A model generated the notes under the pieces. The model did no database searches. It had not been told where the DNA came from and saw only the letters and a program-made list of their open reading frames with translations. The translations under genes and the position numbers were made by a program. A stretch of DNA of 64,000 nt from Anomaloglossus baeobatrachus (taxonomy: Eukaryota > Chordata > Amphibia > Anura > Aromobatidae), in contig NC_134356.1 of NCBI RefSeq assembly GCF_048569485.1, positions 94,431,604 through 94,495,603 of the forward strand, read 5' to 3'. Numbering within the stretch: position 1 is the stretch's first letter; every line of letters starts with the position of its first letter. Positions 32,452 through 43,764 of the stretch are shown here, one piece after another.

Positions 32452-35307
32452 TCAGATTTTGAGCTCCCGGGTGGTCATGCCTATATAAAATAGGCCACAT
32501 GGGCAGGAGGCTTGGTATATTACGGCTTTAGAGGAACAACTCAAAAACATCCTGATTTCATATTTTCTATTGTCCCTAACACCACAAAAGGTTTTTGCCT
32601 TACGCATATTACTACAGGCCTTGCACAATCCACATGGGTAAAACCCAATCACCCCTACATTACGTTGGTTGGATACATTGCAATAATGGCTTCGCACAAG
32701 GTAGTCCTTCATATTCCTGGCCAGACGTGCCGTAACTAGTGGATATTGTGGGATCTTGGGCCTCAGAGTTGGATCTGTTTTCAGGATACCCCAATGTTTT
32801 TTAAGAATCTCCACAATATTGTACCAACGATTGTTATACGTTGTAATGAGTCGGGTCACATTCTGCTTCTGCTTTTTTGATTGCGCAAAATTGGAGTATA
32901 TCAAGGACTCCCTTGTGCTCTTCCTTGCTCGATCATATCCATATTTGATCGTTCTTCTGCTGTATCCTCGGTGCAGGAACCTTTGTGTTAGGTCTTCTGC
33001 CTGCACTGAGAATGGCTCTTCAGAAGAACAGATACTCCGGGCTCTAAGGAATTGTGCAATGGGGATGCATTTAATTGTCACAGGAAGATGCGACGATTGG
33101 GCATGTAGAAATGCGTTGGTTGCCGTTGGTTTCCTATAGATTTCCGTTGTTAACCTCCCGTCCTCCGATGTTTGGATTTTCAAGTCCAGGAAATCAATTT
33201 CCCGTCCTGACCGATATGTAAGGAATATATTGACAGAGTTACCATTAAGTCTGTCAATAAACTCCTTCAGTTCTCTGGGGCTGCCCTCCCACAGGAACCA
33301 GACGTCATCTATATATCGCATCCAGTTGTTAACTTTATGGATACTGACGTCTGGTTCCGTGAGGAATATTTCCCTCTCCCATGCCCCCAAGAACAGGTTG
33401 GCATAGGCGGGGGCGCATGCCGCCCCCATGGCAGTGCCCTGCTGCTGGATGTAGGTGGCCCCCTTGAACGTAAAAACGTTGTGGGTCAGGATGAACTCCA
33501 ACAATATCAGGAGGAGTTCAACCAACCCACCCTCCAAGTTACTGGTGCTCAGAAAGTATTTTACAGCTCTGAGCCCGTCATGGTGACTGATAGACGTATA
33601 TAAGCTTTCTACGTCAGCAGTCACCATGACTGTGCCTGGTTCAAGCACGATATTGTCTAATCTCTTAAGAGCCTCGGTGGTGTCCCTAATGAACGATGGG
33701 AGAGAAGCAGCCAGTGGCTTCAGATAATAGTCCAGCATCTGGCATACCCTCTCACACAGCCCTTCAAGCCCTGATACTATTGGGCGTCCTGGGGGGCAGT
33801 TACTGTTCTTGTGCAGTTTCGGTGTAAAATACAGGGTTGGCATCCTCGGATGTTTAACGACTAAACAGTCAAATAATTTTTTTGGGATTATGCCTTCTCC
33901 AAGGGCATGCTCCAGAATGCTTACTAATTCATTTTGAAACCCCGGTAGCGGGTCCATATAGAGCCTTCTGTAGCATGCCTTGTTATTTAGCTGTCTGCTA
34001 GCTTCTTTTTCATACATGCTGTTAGGCCAGATGACAAGGTTGCCACCCTTGTCAGCTGGCTTAAATTGCACGTCAGTCCACCCCTTTATTTCATCGAGGG
34101 CCCGTCTTTCCATCGCATTCAAATTGGAAAACTTATTTGGTTTACAATTGAGTTGCTCGATGTCACGGGACACCATCTTCACAAAAATATCAACCGCAGG
34201 GAACATTCCGATGGGCGGAAATTTTTTTGATTTATTATAGAGATGTATAGGGAACTTACTCATTGTGGCACCTTCCACTTCTTCAGCCAATGTTTCAAGC
34301 GCCTCTAGCGCCTCCTCCTCCCTTTCCACCTCTGTTGGCCCCCCTGTGGCAGATTGATTAAACATACGTTTGAATAATAGTTTGCGGGCAAATAAGTGTA
34401 CGTCTTTAATGGCCGTGAACATATCCAGCTGCATGGTAGGGGCGAATGATAGGCCCCTGCCAAGTAGCCGGATTTGAACATCGGACAACACATGATCTGA
34501 TAGGTTAATTACCTTGTATTGATCCAGACGTTCGTTCACGGCCTGAGGGGCGTAGGTGCCAGGTTTCCTTACTCCACCAGATCTCGTATTAATCGTACTA
34601 CCAGATGGAAGTTCTTCCTCAGAGTGTTCAGCTTCACTGGCCGTAGCAACTGAGGATATGGAACCTGTTTTGTCCCTTTTTCTCTTATTCGGGCCAACTG
34701 CAAACTGCCACTTGAAGATGTTTTTATTAGCATAGTCAGAGACATCCCTTTGATATTTCCTTGCCTTGACAGTGCTGACTTCTTTCTCCCATTTCTGGGT
34801 ATCTCTTTCAACTTCTTCCAGAAATTTACTCAGTACATCTGCAGGGAGATCTTTACGTAGGGTAATCTCCAATTCTGCTATTTGTTTATCCAGAATTGAC
34901 AAGGATGTTTTATTTTTATCTACAATAATTTCCAGAAAGGTTTTAGTGCAGCTTTCTGCTGCTTCTTCCCACCTTCTAACGTAATTTTCGTCTTCTAGTG
35001 GGAATGATGGATATATTTGTATCCTCAATCCTCTTGGAGTGATATGATTTGATAGGTAATTTTCAAGCGACATGTTCGTCCACCATATTTTAATCCTCTT
35101 GTGGACACAATCCCTGTATTGGCTACAAATCTCCTTATTGGTAGAAGATGTCTGATTTAAAATCACCGCGGAATCACATTTAAATAAATCTGCCGCCCTG
35201 CTGCGCCATGCCATTTCCTTTGTTTTGAAATCCATAACACACAATTGTGGAATTAATCCTGTAAAGATACAGGTAAATATTAACTCATATAACCACACTT
35301 TCCACAT
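32452..35307 (-). CDS. PLE reverse transcriptase, copy A (951 codons)
   Basis: Encodes the Penelope-like RT that copies the element's own RNA onto a nicked target. Visible motifs by residue: KPADKGGNLVIW 416-427; PTLYFTPKLHK 490-500; RT motif A TADVESLY 563-570; motif B QGTAMGAACAPAYANL 623-638; motif C YIDD 665-668 followed by VWFLWEG, the PLE hallmark; FLDLKI 706-711; cysteine group PCGLCKAC 891-898; GIY-YIG start CPCGLFYIGMTTRE 935-948. A charged, coiled-coil-like N-terminal region (about 110-190) precedes a nuclear-signal-like NKRKRDK. The frame ends at residue 951 inside the nuclease domain, where copy B reads on for about 90 residues, so the nuclease is cut short. The true start may be Met25 (MDFKTKEM); the upstream part could be 5' untranslated or include a small intron. 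Confidence 0.85.
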   Translation of the reverse strand: MWKVWLYELIFTCIFTGLIPQLCVMDFKTKEMAWRSRAADLFKCDSAVILNQTSSTNKEICSQYRDCVHKRIKIWWTNMSLENYLSNHITPRGLRIQIYPSFPLEDENYVRRWEEAAESCTKTFLEIIVDKNKTSLSILDKQIAELEITLRKDLPADVLSKFLEEVERDTQKWEKEVSTVKARKYQRDVSDYANKNIFKWQFAVGPNKRKRDKTGSISSVATASEAEHSEEELPSGSTINTRSGGVRKPGTYAPQAVNERLDQYKVINLSDHVLSDVQIRLLGRGLSFAPTMQLDMFTAIKDVHLFARKLLFKRMFNQSATGGPTEVEREEEALEALETLAEEVEGATMSKFPIHLYNKSKKFPPIGMFPAVDIFVKMVSRDIEQLNCKPNKFSNLNAMERRALDEIKGWTDVQFKPADKGGNLVIWPNSMYEKEASRQLNNKACYRRLYMDPLPGFQNELVSILEHALGEGIIPKKLFDCLVVKHPRMPTLYFTPKLHKNSNCPPGRPIVSGLEGLCERVCQMLDYYLKPLAASLPSFIRDTTEALKRLDNIVLEPGTVMVTADVESLYTSISHHDGLRAVKYFLSTSNLEGGLVELLLILLEFILTHNVFTFKGATYIQQQGTAMGAACAPAYANLFLGAWEREIFLTEPDVSIHKVNNWMRYIDDVWFLWEGSPRELKEFIDRLNGNSVNIFLTYRSGREIDFLDLKIQTSEDGRLTTEIYRKPTATNAFLHAQSSHLPVTIKCIPIAQFLRARSICSSEEPFSVQAEDLTQRFLHRGYSRRTIKYGYDRARKSTRESLIYSNFAQSKKQKQNVTRLITTYNNRWYNIVEILKKHWGILKTDPTLRPKIPQYPLVTARLARNMKDYLVRSHYCNVSNQRNVGVIGFYPCGLCKACSNMRKAKTFCGVRDNRKYEIRMFLSCSSKAVIYQASCPCGLFYIGMTTRELKI

Positions 35308-35338
35308 TTTTTGCAGATTCGCATCCTATCAGCTGATA

Positions 35339-36539
35339 CTACCACTTATCCTTAAACAGGAATATATGATGCCAAACTTGTTTAAAAATACTTTCTTTAT
35401 TTTGAAAAGAATAAAAAACACATAAACAACAAAGGCACAGCAGGGTAGAGAGATACAACTGTGACTCCCACGGATTGGGGGAGGGGTGGGTGGAGATCAA
35501 GATAAATCTCTCCAGGTATTCATATAGTACTTCAAGAAAGTCACTGGTCCGCATAAACGTATAGCAATAACCCAATTATTTAAATAGCCATCATGTTCCA
35601 CATATGACTAGCATGGAAATGGTTAGAAATACCCTGTGTGAGCACTCCGATTGTCACATTCAATAATTTAACAAAGATATCCACGAAATTTCATGGATGT
35701 TTTTACTACAGTAAATACTTCACAATAACATATGAAAATCAGTCTGCTCTCTAACAGGGAACTCGACCTCATACAGCCAGATGGGCCCGCCCTATAATTG
35801 CTGCTAGAAAATTCTCCTATGGTACTCCAATACCCTGCGGGTAGCTACTATACCTCCAAATCACAGGAAGGAGCTTTTTTTCCCCTTAGTAATAAACCCC
35901 CCAGTATTCCGCAGGTCGGGTATGCTCCTTAGTAACATCCATATCCTCTCACTCCCAAACTTTAGGGGCATGTGTACCCCCAACAGGGCAGAAGACACCA
36001 CAAGAGAACCCCGCAGCAAGAATCAAATCAGTAACATCATTGGCAATAAGACATTTATAATATGCTTGCTGAAAGAAAGTTTCCAATATTAATATTAATT
36101 CAGCGCTCTGTGGGTAACTGCTACATCCGTAGGTCCCAGGGAGGAATCTCTAATCAGTTACTCATCCCCCTGATTTTACATAAGTAGGGTATGCACCTTC
36201 GTGGTATCCACACCCTCTCACTACCCGAGCACTGGCGTCATAGGGCATATAGCCCCCAATATCTGATACCTAGGACCCACCAGTCAAGCAGGAAACCCAC
36301 AGAAGCGTTTAACAACAACATTCAGCCCATGAAGACATTAATAGTACAAAATTATACAGTGGTATACAGACTTGATCAGAGTGATACCGGATCCCACCCA
36401 CCGCACCTCAACGCGTTTCACCGCCTAGGGCTTCGTCAGGAGGCAGGTACATATCTTGTGTGGCTAACACCCTATATATATATCCATCTGAGGTCATGTG
36501 CACGTGGCATAATTGCGTTTTTAGTTCCATGTTTGTACA
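35339..36539 (-). repeat. PLE copy A 5' terminal repeat (pLTR)
   Basis: Same orientation as the ORF. It is fuller than the 3' repeat because it keeps the segment 35703-36250. It is truncated at 36539, where copy B begins. Hammerhead-like block at 36405-36445. Confidence 0.75.
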
Positions 36540-37177
36540 CATGCCCCTAAAGTTTGGGAGTGAGAGGATATGGATGTTACTAAAGAGCATACCCCACCTG
36601 CGGAATACTGGGGGGTTTATTACAAAGGGGAAAAAAAGCTCCCTCCTGTGATTTGGAGGTATAGTAGCTACCCGCAGGGTATTGGAGTACCATAGGAGAA
36701 TTTTCTAGCAGCAATTATAGGGCGGGCCCATCTGGCTGTATGAGGTCGAGTTCCCTGTTAGAGAGCAGACTGATTTTCATATGTTATTGTGAAGTATTTA
36801 CCGTAGTAAAAACATCCATGAAATTTCGTGGATATCTTTGTTAAATTATTGAATGTGACAATCGGAGTGCTCACACAGGGTATTTCTAACCATTTCCATG
36901 CTAGCCATATGTGGAATATGATGGTTATTTAAATATGTGGGTTATTGCTATACGTTTATGCGGACCAGTCACTTTCTTGAAGTACTATATGAATACCTGG
37001 AGAGATTTATCTTGATCTCCACCCACCCCTCCCCCAATCAGTGGGAGTCACAGTTGTATCTCTCTACCCTGCGGTGCCTTTGTTGTTTGTTTATGTGTTT
37101 TTTATTCTTTTCAAAATAAAGAAAGTATTTTTAAACTAGTTTGGCATCATATATTCCTGTTTAATGATAAGTGGTAG
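36540..37177 (+). repeat. PLE copy B upstream pLTR (5' truncated)
   Basis: Reverse complement of 35339-35970. It starts inside the terminal repeat at ACATGCCCCTAAAG and ends at AAGTGGTAG, followed by the body start TATCAGTTGATAGG. Confidence 0.75.
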
Positions 37178-40100
37178 TATCAGTTGATAGGATGCGAACC
37201 TGATTATACCAGTGCAAAAAATGTGGAAAGTGTGGTTATATGAGTTAATATTTACCTGTATCTTTACAGGATTAATTCCACAATTGTATGGCGCAGCAGG
37301 GCGGCAGATTTGTTTAAATGTGATTCCGCGGTGATTTTAAATCAGACGTCTTCTACCAATAAGGAGATTTGTAGCCAATACAGGGATTGTGTCCACAAGA
37401 GGATTAAAATATGGTGGACGAACATGTCGCTTGAAAATTACCTATCAAATCATATCACTCCAAGAGGATTGAGGATACAAATATATCCATCATTCCCACT
37501 AGAAGACGAAAATTACGTTAGAAGGTGGGAAGAAGCAGCAGAAAGCTGCACTAAAACCTTTCTGGAAATTATTGTAGATAAAAATAAAACATCCTTGTCA
37601 ATTCTGGATAAACAAATAGCAGAATTGGAGATTACCCTACGTAAAGATCTCCCTGCAGATGTACTGAGTAAATTTCTGGAAGAAGTTGAAAGAGATACCC
37701 AGAAATGGGAGAAAGAAGTCAGCACTGTCAAGGCAAGGAAATATCAAAGGGATGTCTCTGACTATGCTAATAAAAAAATCTTCAAGTGTCAGTTTGCAGT
37801 TGGCCCGAATAAGAGAAAAAGGGACAAAACAGGTTCCATATCCTCAGTTGCTACGGCCAGTGAAGCTGAACACTCTGAGGAAGAACTTCCATCTGGTAGT
37901 ACGATTAATACGAGATCTGGTGGAGTAAGGAAACCTGGAACCTACGCCCCTCAGGCCGTGAACGAACGTCTAGATCAATACAAGGTAATTAACCTATCAG
38001 ATCATGTGTTGTCCGATGTTCAAATCCGGCTACTTGGCAGGGGCCTATCATTCGCCCCTACCATGCAGCTGGATACGTTCACGGCCATTAAAGACGTACA
38101 CTTATTTGCCCGCAAACTATTATTCAAACGTATGTTTAATCAATCTGCCACAGGAGAGCCAACAGAGGTGGAAAGGGAGGAGGAGGCGCTAGAGGCGCTT
38201 GAAACATTGGCTGAAGAAGCGGAAGGTGCCACAATGAGTAAGTTCCCTATACATCTCTATAATAAATCAAAAAAATTTCAGCCCCTCAGTATGTGCCCTG
38301 CGGTTGATATTTTTGTGAAGATGGTGTCCCGTGACATCGAGCAACTCAATTGTAAACCAAATAGGTTTTCCAATTTGAATGCGATGGAAAGACGGGCCCT
38401 CGATGAAATAAAGGGTGTGGACTGACGTGCAATTTAAGCCAGCTGACAAGGGTGGCAACCTTGTCATCTGGCCTAACAGCATGTATGAAAAAGAAGCTAG
38501 CAGACAGCTAAACAATAAGGCATGCTACAGAAGGCTCTATATGGACCCGCTACTGGGGTTTCAAAATGAATTATTAAGCATTCTGGAGCATGCCCTTGGA
38601 GAAGGCATAATCCCAAAAAAATTATTTGACTGTTTAGTCGTTAAACATCCGAGGATGCCAACCCTGTATTTTACACCGAAACTGCACAGGAACAGTAACT
38701 GCCCCCAGGACGCCCAATAGTATCAGGGCTTGAAGGGCTGTGTGAGAGGGTATGCCAGATGCTGGACTATTATCTGAAGCCGCTGGCTGCCTCTCTCCCA
38801 TCGTTCATTAGGGACACCACCGAGGCTCTTAAGAGATTAGACAATATCGTGCTTGAACCAGGCACCGTCATGGTGACTGCTGACGTAGAAAGCTTATATA
38901 CGTCTATCAGTCACCATGACGGACTCAGAGCTGTAAAATACTTTCTGAGCACCAGTAACTTGGAGGGTGGGTTGGTTGAACTCCTCCTGATATTGTTGGA
39001 GTTCATCCTGACCCACAACGTTTTTACGTTCAAGGGGGCCACCTACATCCAGCAGCAGGGCACTGCCATGGGGGCGGCATGCGCCCCCGCCTATGCCAAC
39101 CTGTTCTTGGGGGCATGGGAGAGGGAAATATTCCTCACGGAACCAGACGTCAGTATCCATAAAGTTAACAACTGGATGCGATATATAGATGACGTCTGGT
39201 TCCTGTGGGAGGGCAGCCCCAGAGAACTGAAGGAGTTTATTGACAGACTTAATGGTAACTCTGTCAATATATTCCTTACATATCGGTCAGGACGGGAAAT
39301 TGATTTCCTGGACTTGAAAATCCAAACATCAGAGGACGGGAGGCTAACAACGGAAATCTATAGGAAACCAACGGCAACCAACGCATTTCTACATGCCCAA
39401 TCGTCGCATCTTCCTGCGACAATTAAATGCATCCCCATTGCACAATTCCTTATAGCCCGGAGTATCTGTTCTTCTGAAGAGCCATTCTCGGTGCAGGCAG
39501 AAGACCTAACACAAAGGATTCTGCAACGAGGATACAGCAGAAGAACGATCAAATATGGATATGATCGAGCAAGGAAGGGCACAAGGGAGTCCTTGTTATA
39601 CTCCAATTTTGCGCAATCAAAAAAGCAGAAGCAGAATGTGACCCGACTCATTACAACGTATAACAATCGTTGGTACGATATTGTGGAGATTCTTAAAAAA
39701 AACATTGGGGTATCCTGAAAACAGATCCAACTCTGAGGCCCAATATCCCACAATATCCACTAGTTACGGCACGTCGGGCCAGGAATATGAAGGACTACTT
39801 TGTGCGAAGCCATTATTGCAATGTATCCAACCAACGTAATGTAGGGGTGATTGGGTTTTACCCATGTGGATTGTGCAAGGCCTGTAGTAATATGCGTAAG
39901 GCAAAAACCTTTTGTGGTGTTAGGGACAATAGAAAATATGAAATCAGGATGTTTTTGAGTTGTTCCTCTAAAGCCGTAATATACCAAGCCTCCTGCCCAT
40001 GTGGCCTATTTTATATAGGCATGACCACCCGGGAGCTCAAAATCCGAGTTGGGGAACATGTCAGGGATATAAAAAACTCAAAGGAAACAACTAGTAATGA

Positions 40101-40314
40101 GAAACTTAAAACGATCCCTCGGCACTTTAAAGAGTTCCACAACTCGGACTCCCGACTTCTGACCATAAAAGCCATTGACCAGAATACGGCCGATGTACGG
40201 GGAGGCGATATTGGCAAAACCCTGGCACTCTTGGAGAGCCGGTGGATCTATAGGCTGGGTACTGTGGCCCCTGAGGGCCTGAACGAAAGTTTTGGTTTTG
40301 GTGCTTTTTTGTGA
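37178..40314 (+). pseudogene. PLE reverse transcriptase, copy B (broken)
   Basis: Near-identical in sequence to 32452-35307 but in the opposite orientation. The protein is split across four open segments (37310-38425, 38415-38720, 38759-39718, 39787-40314), so several frame changes separate them. A short deletion removes the likely start Met. The last segment runs through the whole GIY-YIG domain: CPCGLFYIGMTTREL, then RVGEHVRDI, the histidine-bearing IPRHFKEFHNSDS, and ESRWIYRLGT, ending at a natural-looking stop. It shows what the family's C-terminus looks like. Broken as a gene; the breaks postdate copying because the arms otherwise agree closely. Confidence 0.85.
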
Positions 40315-40789
40315 GCAAATCATCTGAATTGGCTGCAACTTCTTTTTATTCTATTATTTTTAACTGTACCTGTTGGTCTGTATTGTTTGGTACAGGGGAT
40401 GACATATCGTGTTGGAATGCTAATTTATATTTGTGTTCCCCCCTTTTTCTCGAGGTTCTAGCCACCTAATCTTTGGATCATACATTTACTGTATATAGAC
40501 GATGATCGGCGATCTGAAGTATAGCAATATGGGACTATTGGATTATCTATCCTCACCTAGTCATCTACTTATGTGGTACTGTCTGCTGCAAACAACGTGG
40601 TTGGATGGATGCTGCAATATTACTGAATGGACTATATGACTTGTGGATGATGGTTGAAATACCCTCCACAGTTGATGAAGATGGACCGGCGTATTCGACC
40701 CCTCTTAGCGATTGGAGTTTGGTTTAATCTAAGCAGCATGGGGGTTATTTTCTGTTTGAAGTAAAGTATGTATTGTTTATATTGTCCCT

Positions 40790-41010
40790 GGCCTTCCTTC
40801 CACTTTCTCCTTTCTCTTTTTCTTCTTCCTTTTCTTCTTGTTCTTCCTCTTTCTTTCCCCCCTCACCCCCCCTTCCAACACCCCCCCTTCCCTTCCCTTT
40901 TCCCCCTCCCCCCCCTTTCTTCGCTTTTCTCTTCTTTCTTTTTCTCTCCTTTGTATCTATTTTCCTTTTCTAAACTTTTCTTCTTATCCCTCCTTGTTCA
41001 ACCTTCCTCT
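40790..41010. repeat. Polypyrimidine tract in PLE copy B
   Basis: Mirror of 31500-31740: C/T-rich on the plus strand. Confidence 0.85.
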
Positions 41011-41721
41011 TTCTACATCAGAGGACATATTATTTATTTATGTATGGTACACCTGCGGTGCACTTTGATTGGTGCTGGATGTTTGGCCTGTGTGGGCTGT
41101 GTGGCTCCCACACCCCCTGCCAGTCGTGATGTGCATATAGGTAGGTGGATGTAGGATAATATAAGTATATCCCCTCGTTTGGCATTTTTGAGCCATATAC
41201 AGGAAAGATATGGCCCTGTATATGATTGATGGAGGTATAATGCACTCATAGATTTTGGCTGGTGGGGGATGTGGGAGAGTATGGCCCATAGGGTCAAAAA
41301 CTAATTAAACTCTGTAGGTACAGTTATATACTTTACCACTCCATGCTAGCTTGGTTATTGGAATAATGCCGACTGTTATGTTAAATTGAAATTGGTGGCT
41401 ATTATGGCCCGTTAACTATGTATAATCATAATGTGAGATGGTGGCGACCGGGTGGATTCGATCCCCCAGGAGGAGATGCACGTTGGTCTATATATGCTGG
41501 CAGTATCGCTACTATTTAGCTATCCATGCTGAGCGTGGCTGGGATCAGGTAGGAGGACGTCCCCACTCTTCAGTACGGCCGCTGGGAGGGGGTCGTGTGC
41601 ATGCCCGGTAGTGGTGGCATCGTGTTGCCATAGCTGCCGGGCCTGCGTGCGTCCCTCCCCAGGCCGGAAATAGAGTGAGGTAACTTCCGGTGTATCCTCC
41701 GGCCGAAACTATGCTGCGCCG

Positions 41722-42920
41722 ATACAAACATGGAACTAAAAACGCAATTATGCCACGTGCACATGACCTCAGATGGATATATAAAATGTGTTAGCCACAC
41801 AAGATATGTACCTGCCTCCTGACGAAGCCCTAGGTGGTGAAACGCGTTGAGGTGCGGTGGGTGGGATCCGGTATCACTCTGGTCAGGTCTGTATACCACT
41901 GTATAATTTTGTACTATTAATGACTTAATGGGCTGAATGTTGTTGTGAAACGCTTCTGAGGGTTTCCTGCTTGACTGGTGGGTCCTAGGTATCAGATATT
42001 GGGGGCTATATGCCCTATGACGCCAGTGCTCGGGTAGTGAGAGGGTGTGGATACCACTAAGGTGCATACCCTACTTATGTAAAATCAGGGGGATGAGTAA
42101 CTGATTAGATTCCTCCCTGGGACCTACGGATGTAGCAGTTACCCACAGAGCGCTGAATTAATATTAATATTGGAAACTTTCTTTCAGCAAGCATATTATA
42201 AATGTCTTATTGCCAATGATGTTACTGATTGATTCTTGCTGCGGGGTTCTCTTGTGGTGTCTTCTGCCCTGTTGGGGGTACACATGCCCCTAAAGTTTGG
42301 GAGTGAGAGGATATGGATGTAACTAAGGAGCATACACGACCTGCGGAATACTGGGGGGTTTATTACTAAGGGGAATAAAAGCTCCTTCCTGTGATTTGGA
42401 GGTATAGTAGCTACCCGCAGGGTATTGGAGTACCATAGGAGAATTTTCTAGCAGCAATTATAGGGCGGGCCCATCTGGCTGTATGAGGTCGAGTTCCCTG
42501 TTAGAGAGCAGACTGATTTTCATATGTTATTGTGAAGTATTTACCGTAGTAAAAACATCCATGAAATTTCGTGGCTATCTTTGTTAAATTATTGAATGTG
42601 ACAATCGGAGTGCTCACACAGGGTATTTCTAACCATTTCCATGCTAGTCATATGTGGAACATGATTGCTATTTAAATAATTGGGTTATTGCTATACGTTT
42701 ATGCGGACCAGTGACTTTCTTGAAGTACTATATGAATACCTGGAGAGATTTATCTTGATCTCCACCCACCCCTCCCCCAATCCGTGGGAGTCACAGTTGT
42801 ATCTCTCTACCCTGCTGTGCCTTTGTTGTTTGTTTATTTATTTTGAAAAGAATAAAAAACACATGAAGTATTTTTAAACAAGTTTGGCATCATATATTCC
42901 TGTTTAAGGATAAGTGGTAG
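41722..42920 (+). repeat. PLE copy B 3' terminal repeat (pLTR)
   Basis: The longest version of the terminal repeat in the window, about 1.2 kb. It contains the hammerhead-like block at 41818-41860 and ends AAGTGGTAG. Confidence 0.75.
41818..41860 (+). ncRNA. Hammerhead-like block, copy B
   Basis: Plus strand CTGACGA, AGCCCTAGGTGGT, GAAAC, GCGTTGAGG. It differs from 30640-30685 at one stem II position. Confidence 0.4.
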
Positions 42921-42984
42921 TATCAGTTGATAGGATGCGAACCTGATTATAGCAGTTCAAAAAATGTGGAAAGTGTGGTTATAT
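42921..42984 (+). repeat. 64-nt read-through tail of PLE copy B
   Basis: After the terminal repeat ends, the sequence goes on as TATCAGTTGATAGGATGCGA and onward. This is the same as the start of the element's body after the upstream repeat (37178-37241). The tail stops directly at the target duplication. It shows that the copied RNA ran from one terminal repeat into the beginning of another unit. Confidence 0.75.
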
Positions 42985-43254
42985 GACCTCATAACACTGC
43001 TGCAAGCAACGTAGAGCTGCAGAGGTGGTGAGGACGCTGCAGTCAGAGGAGAAAGGTAGGTGCTCCCTGAGCTGAAGACAGGAGTGGGACGATCACCAAG
43101 GATGATGGGACTGACCCAAGTCACTGCCTTGCTTCACCTGGAAGTGCATTGGAAGGGGAAAACATCCTGCTGAAATGCTTTGCAGCTCAGAAAGGATGCC
43201 ACGCTACGAGGGTGAGTAAAATATATTTATTTTGCTTGTTTTTATTTTTTTTAA

Positions 43255-43518
43255 GACAAATATACCAGCAGAGGCCCAGGAAGGGGACAGAAACCAGTAT
43301 GGGGACATATATACCAGGAGAAGGACATATACCAGTAAGGGGGCAGAAACCAGAATGGGGACATATATACCAGAATGTGCCCAGGAAGTGGATATATACA
43401 CCAGGAGGGGCCCAGGATGGGACATATATACCAGGATAGCGGCAAATAAACCAGGATGGGAAATATATAACAGAATGTGCCTAGAAGAGGGATATATATA
43501 TATATATTTATTTATATT

Positions 43519-43595
<77 letters not shown>

Positions 43596-43727
43596 CACCA
43601 GAATGGGGACAAATAAACCATACCAGGAGGAAGACACATAACAGGAAGGGGACAGAAACCATGATGGTGATATTTATATATATAATAGGATGAGCCCAGA
43701 AGGGTATATATATATATATATATATAT

Positions 43728-43764
<37 letters not shown>

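Larger units (their letters stand above)
30109..42998. mobile_element. Compound PLE insertion 2 (head-to-head pair, 14-bp TSD)
   Basis: The perfect 14-bp duplication GACCTCATAACACT lies at 30109-30122 and 42985-42998. Between them are two near-identical PLE copies in opposite orientation. Copy A is minus, 36539 down to 30123. Copy B is plus, 36540-42984. Inverted arms 30123-35970 and 36540-42920 are about 6 kb each with a spacer of about 570 bp. Both 3' ends face the flanks and the 5' ends meet at 36539/36540, with GTA shared at the join. Copy A carries a terminal repeat on each side of its ORF; copy B has a 5'-truncated upstream one. A single flanking duplication indicates a single insertion event. 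Confidence 0.85.

Noticed and set aside
30123-42984. Palindrome as an assembly artefact
   Set aside because: The arms differ at scattered sites, in internal deletions and in 3' tail, and one duplication frames the pair, so a simple mirror misassembly is unlikely; long reads would settle it.
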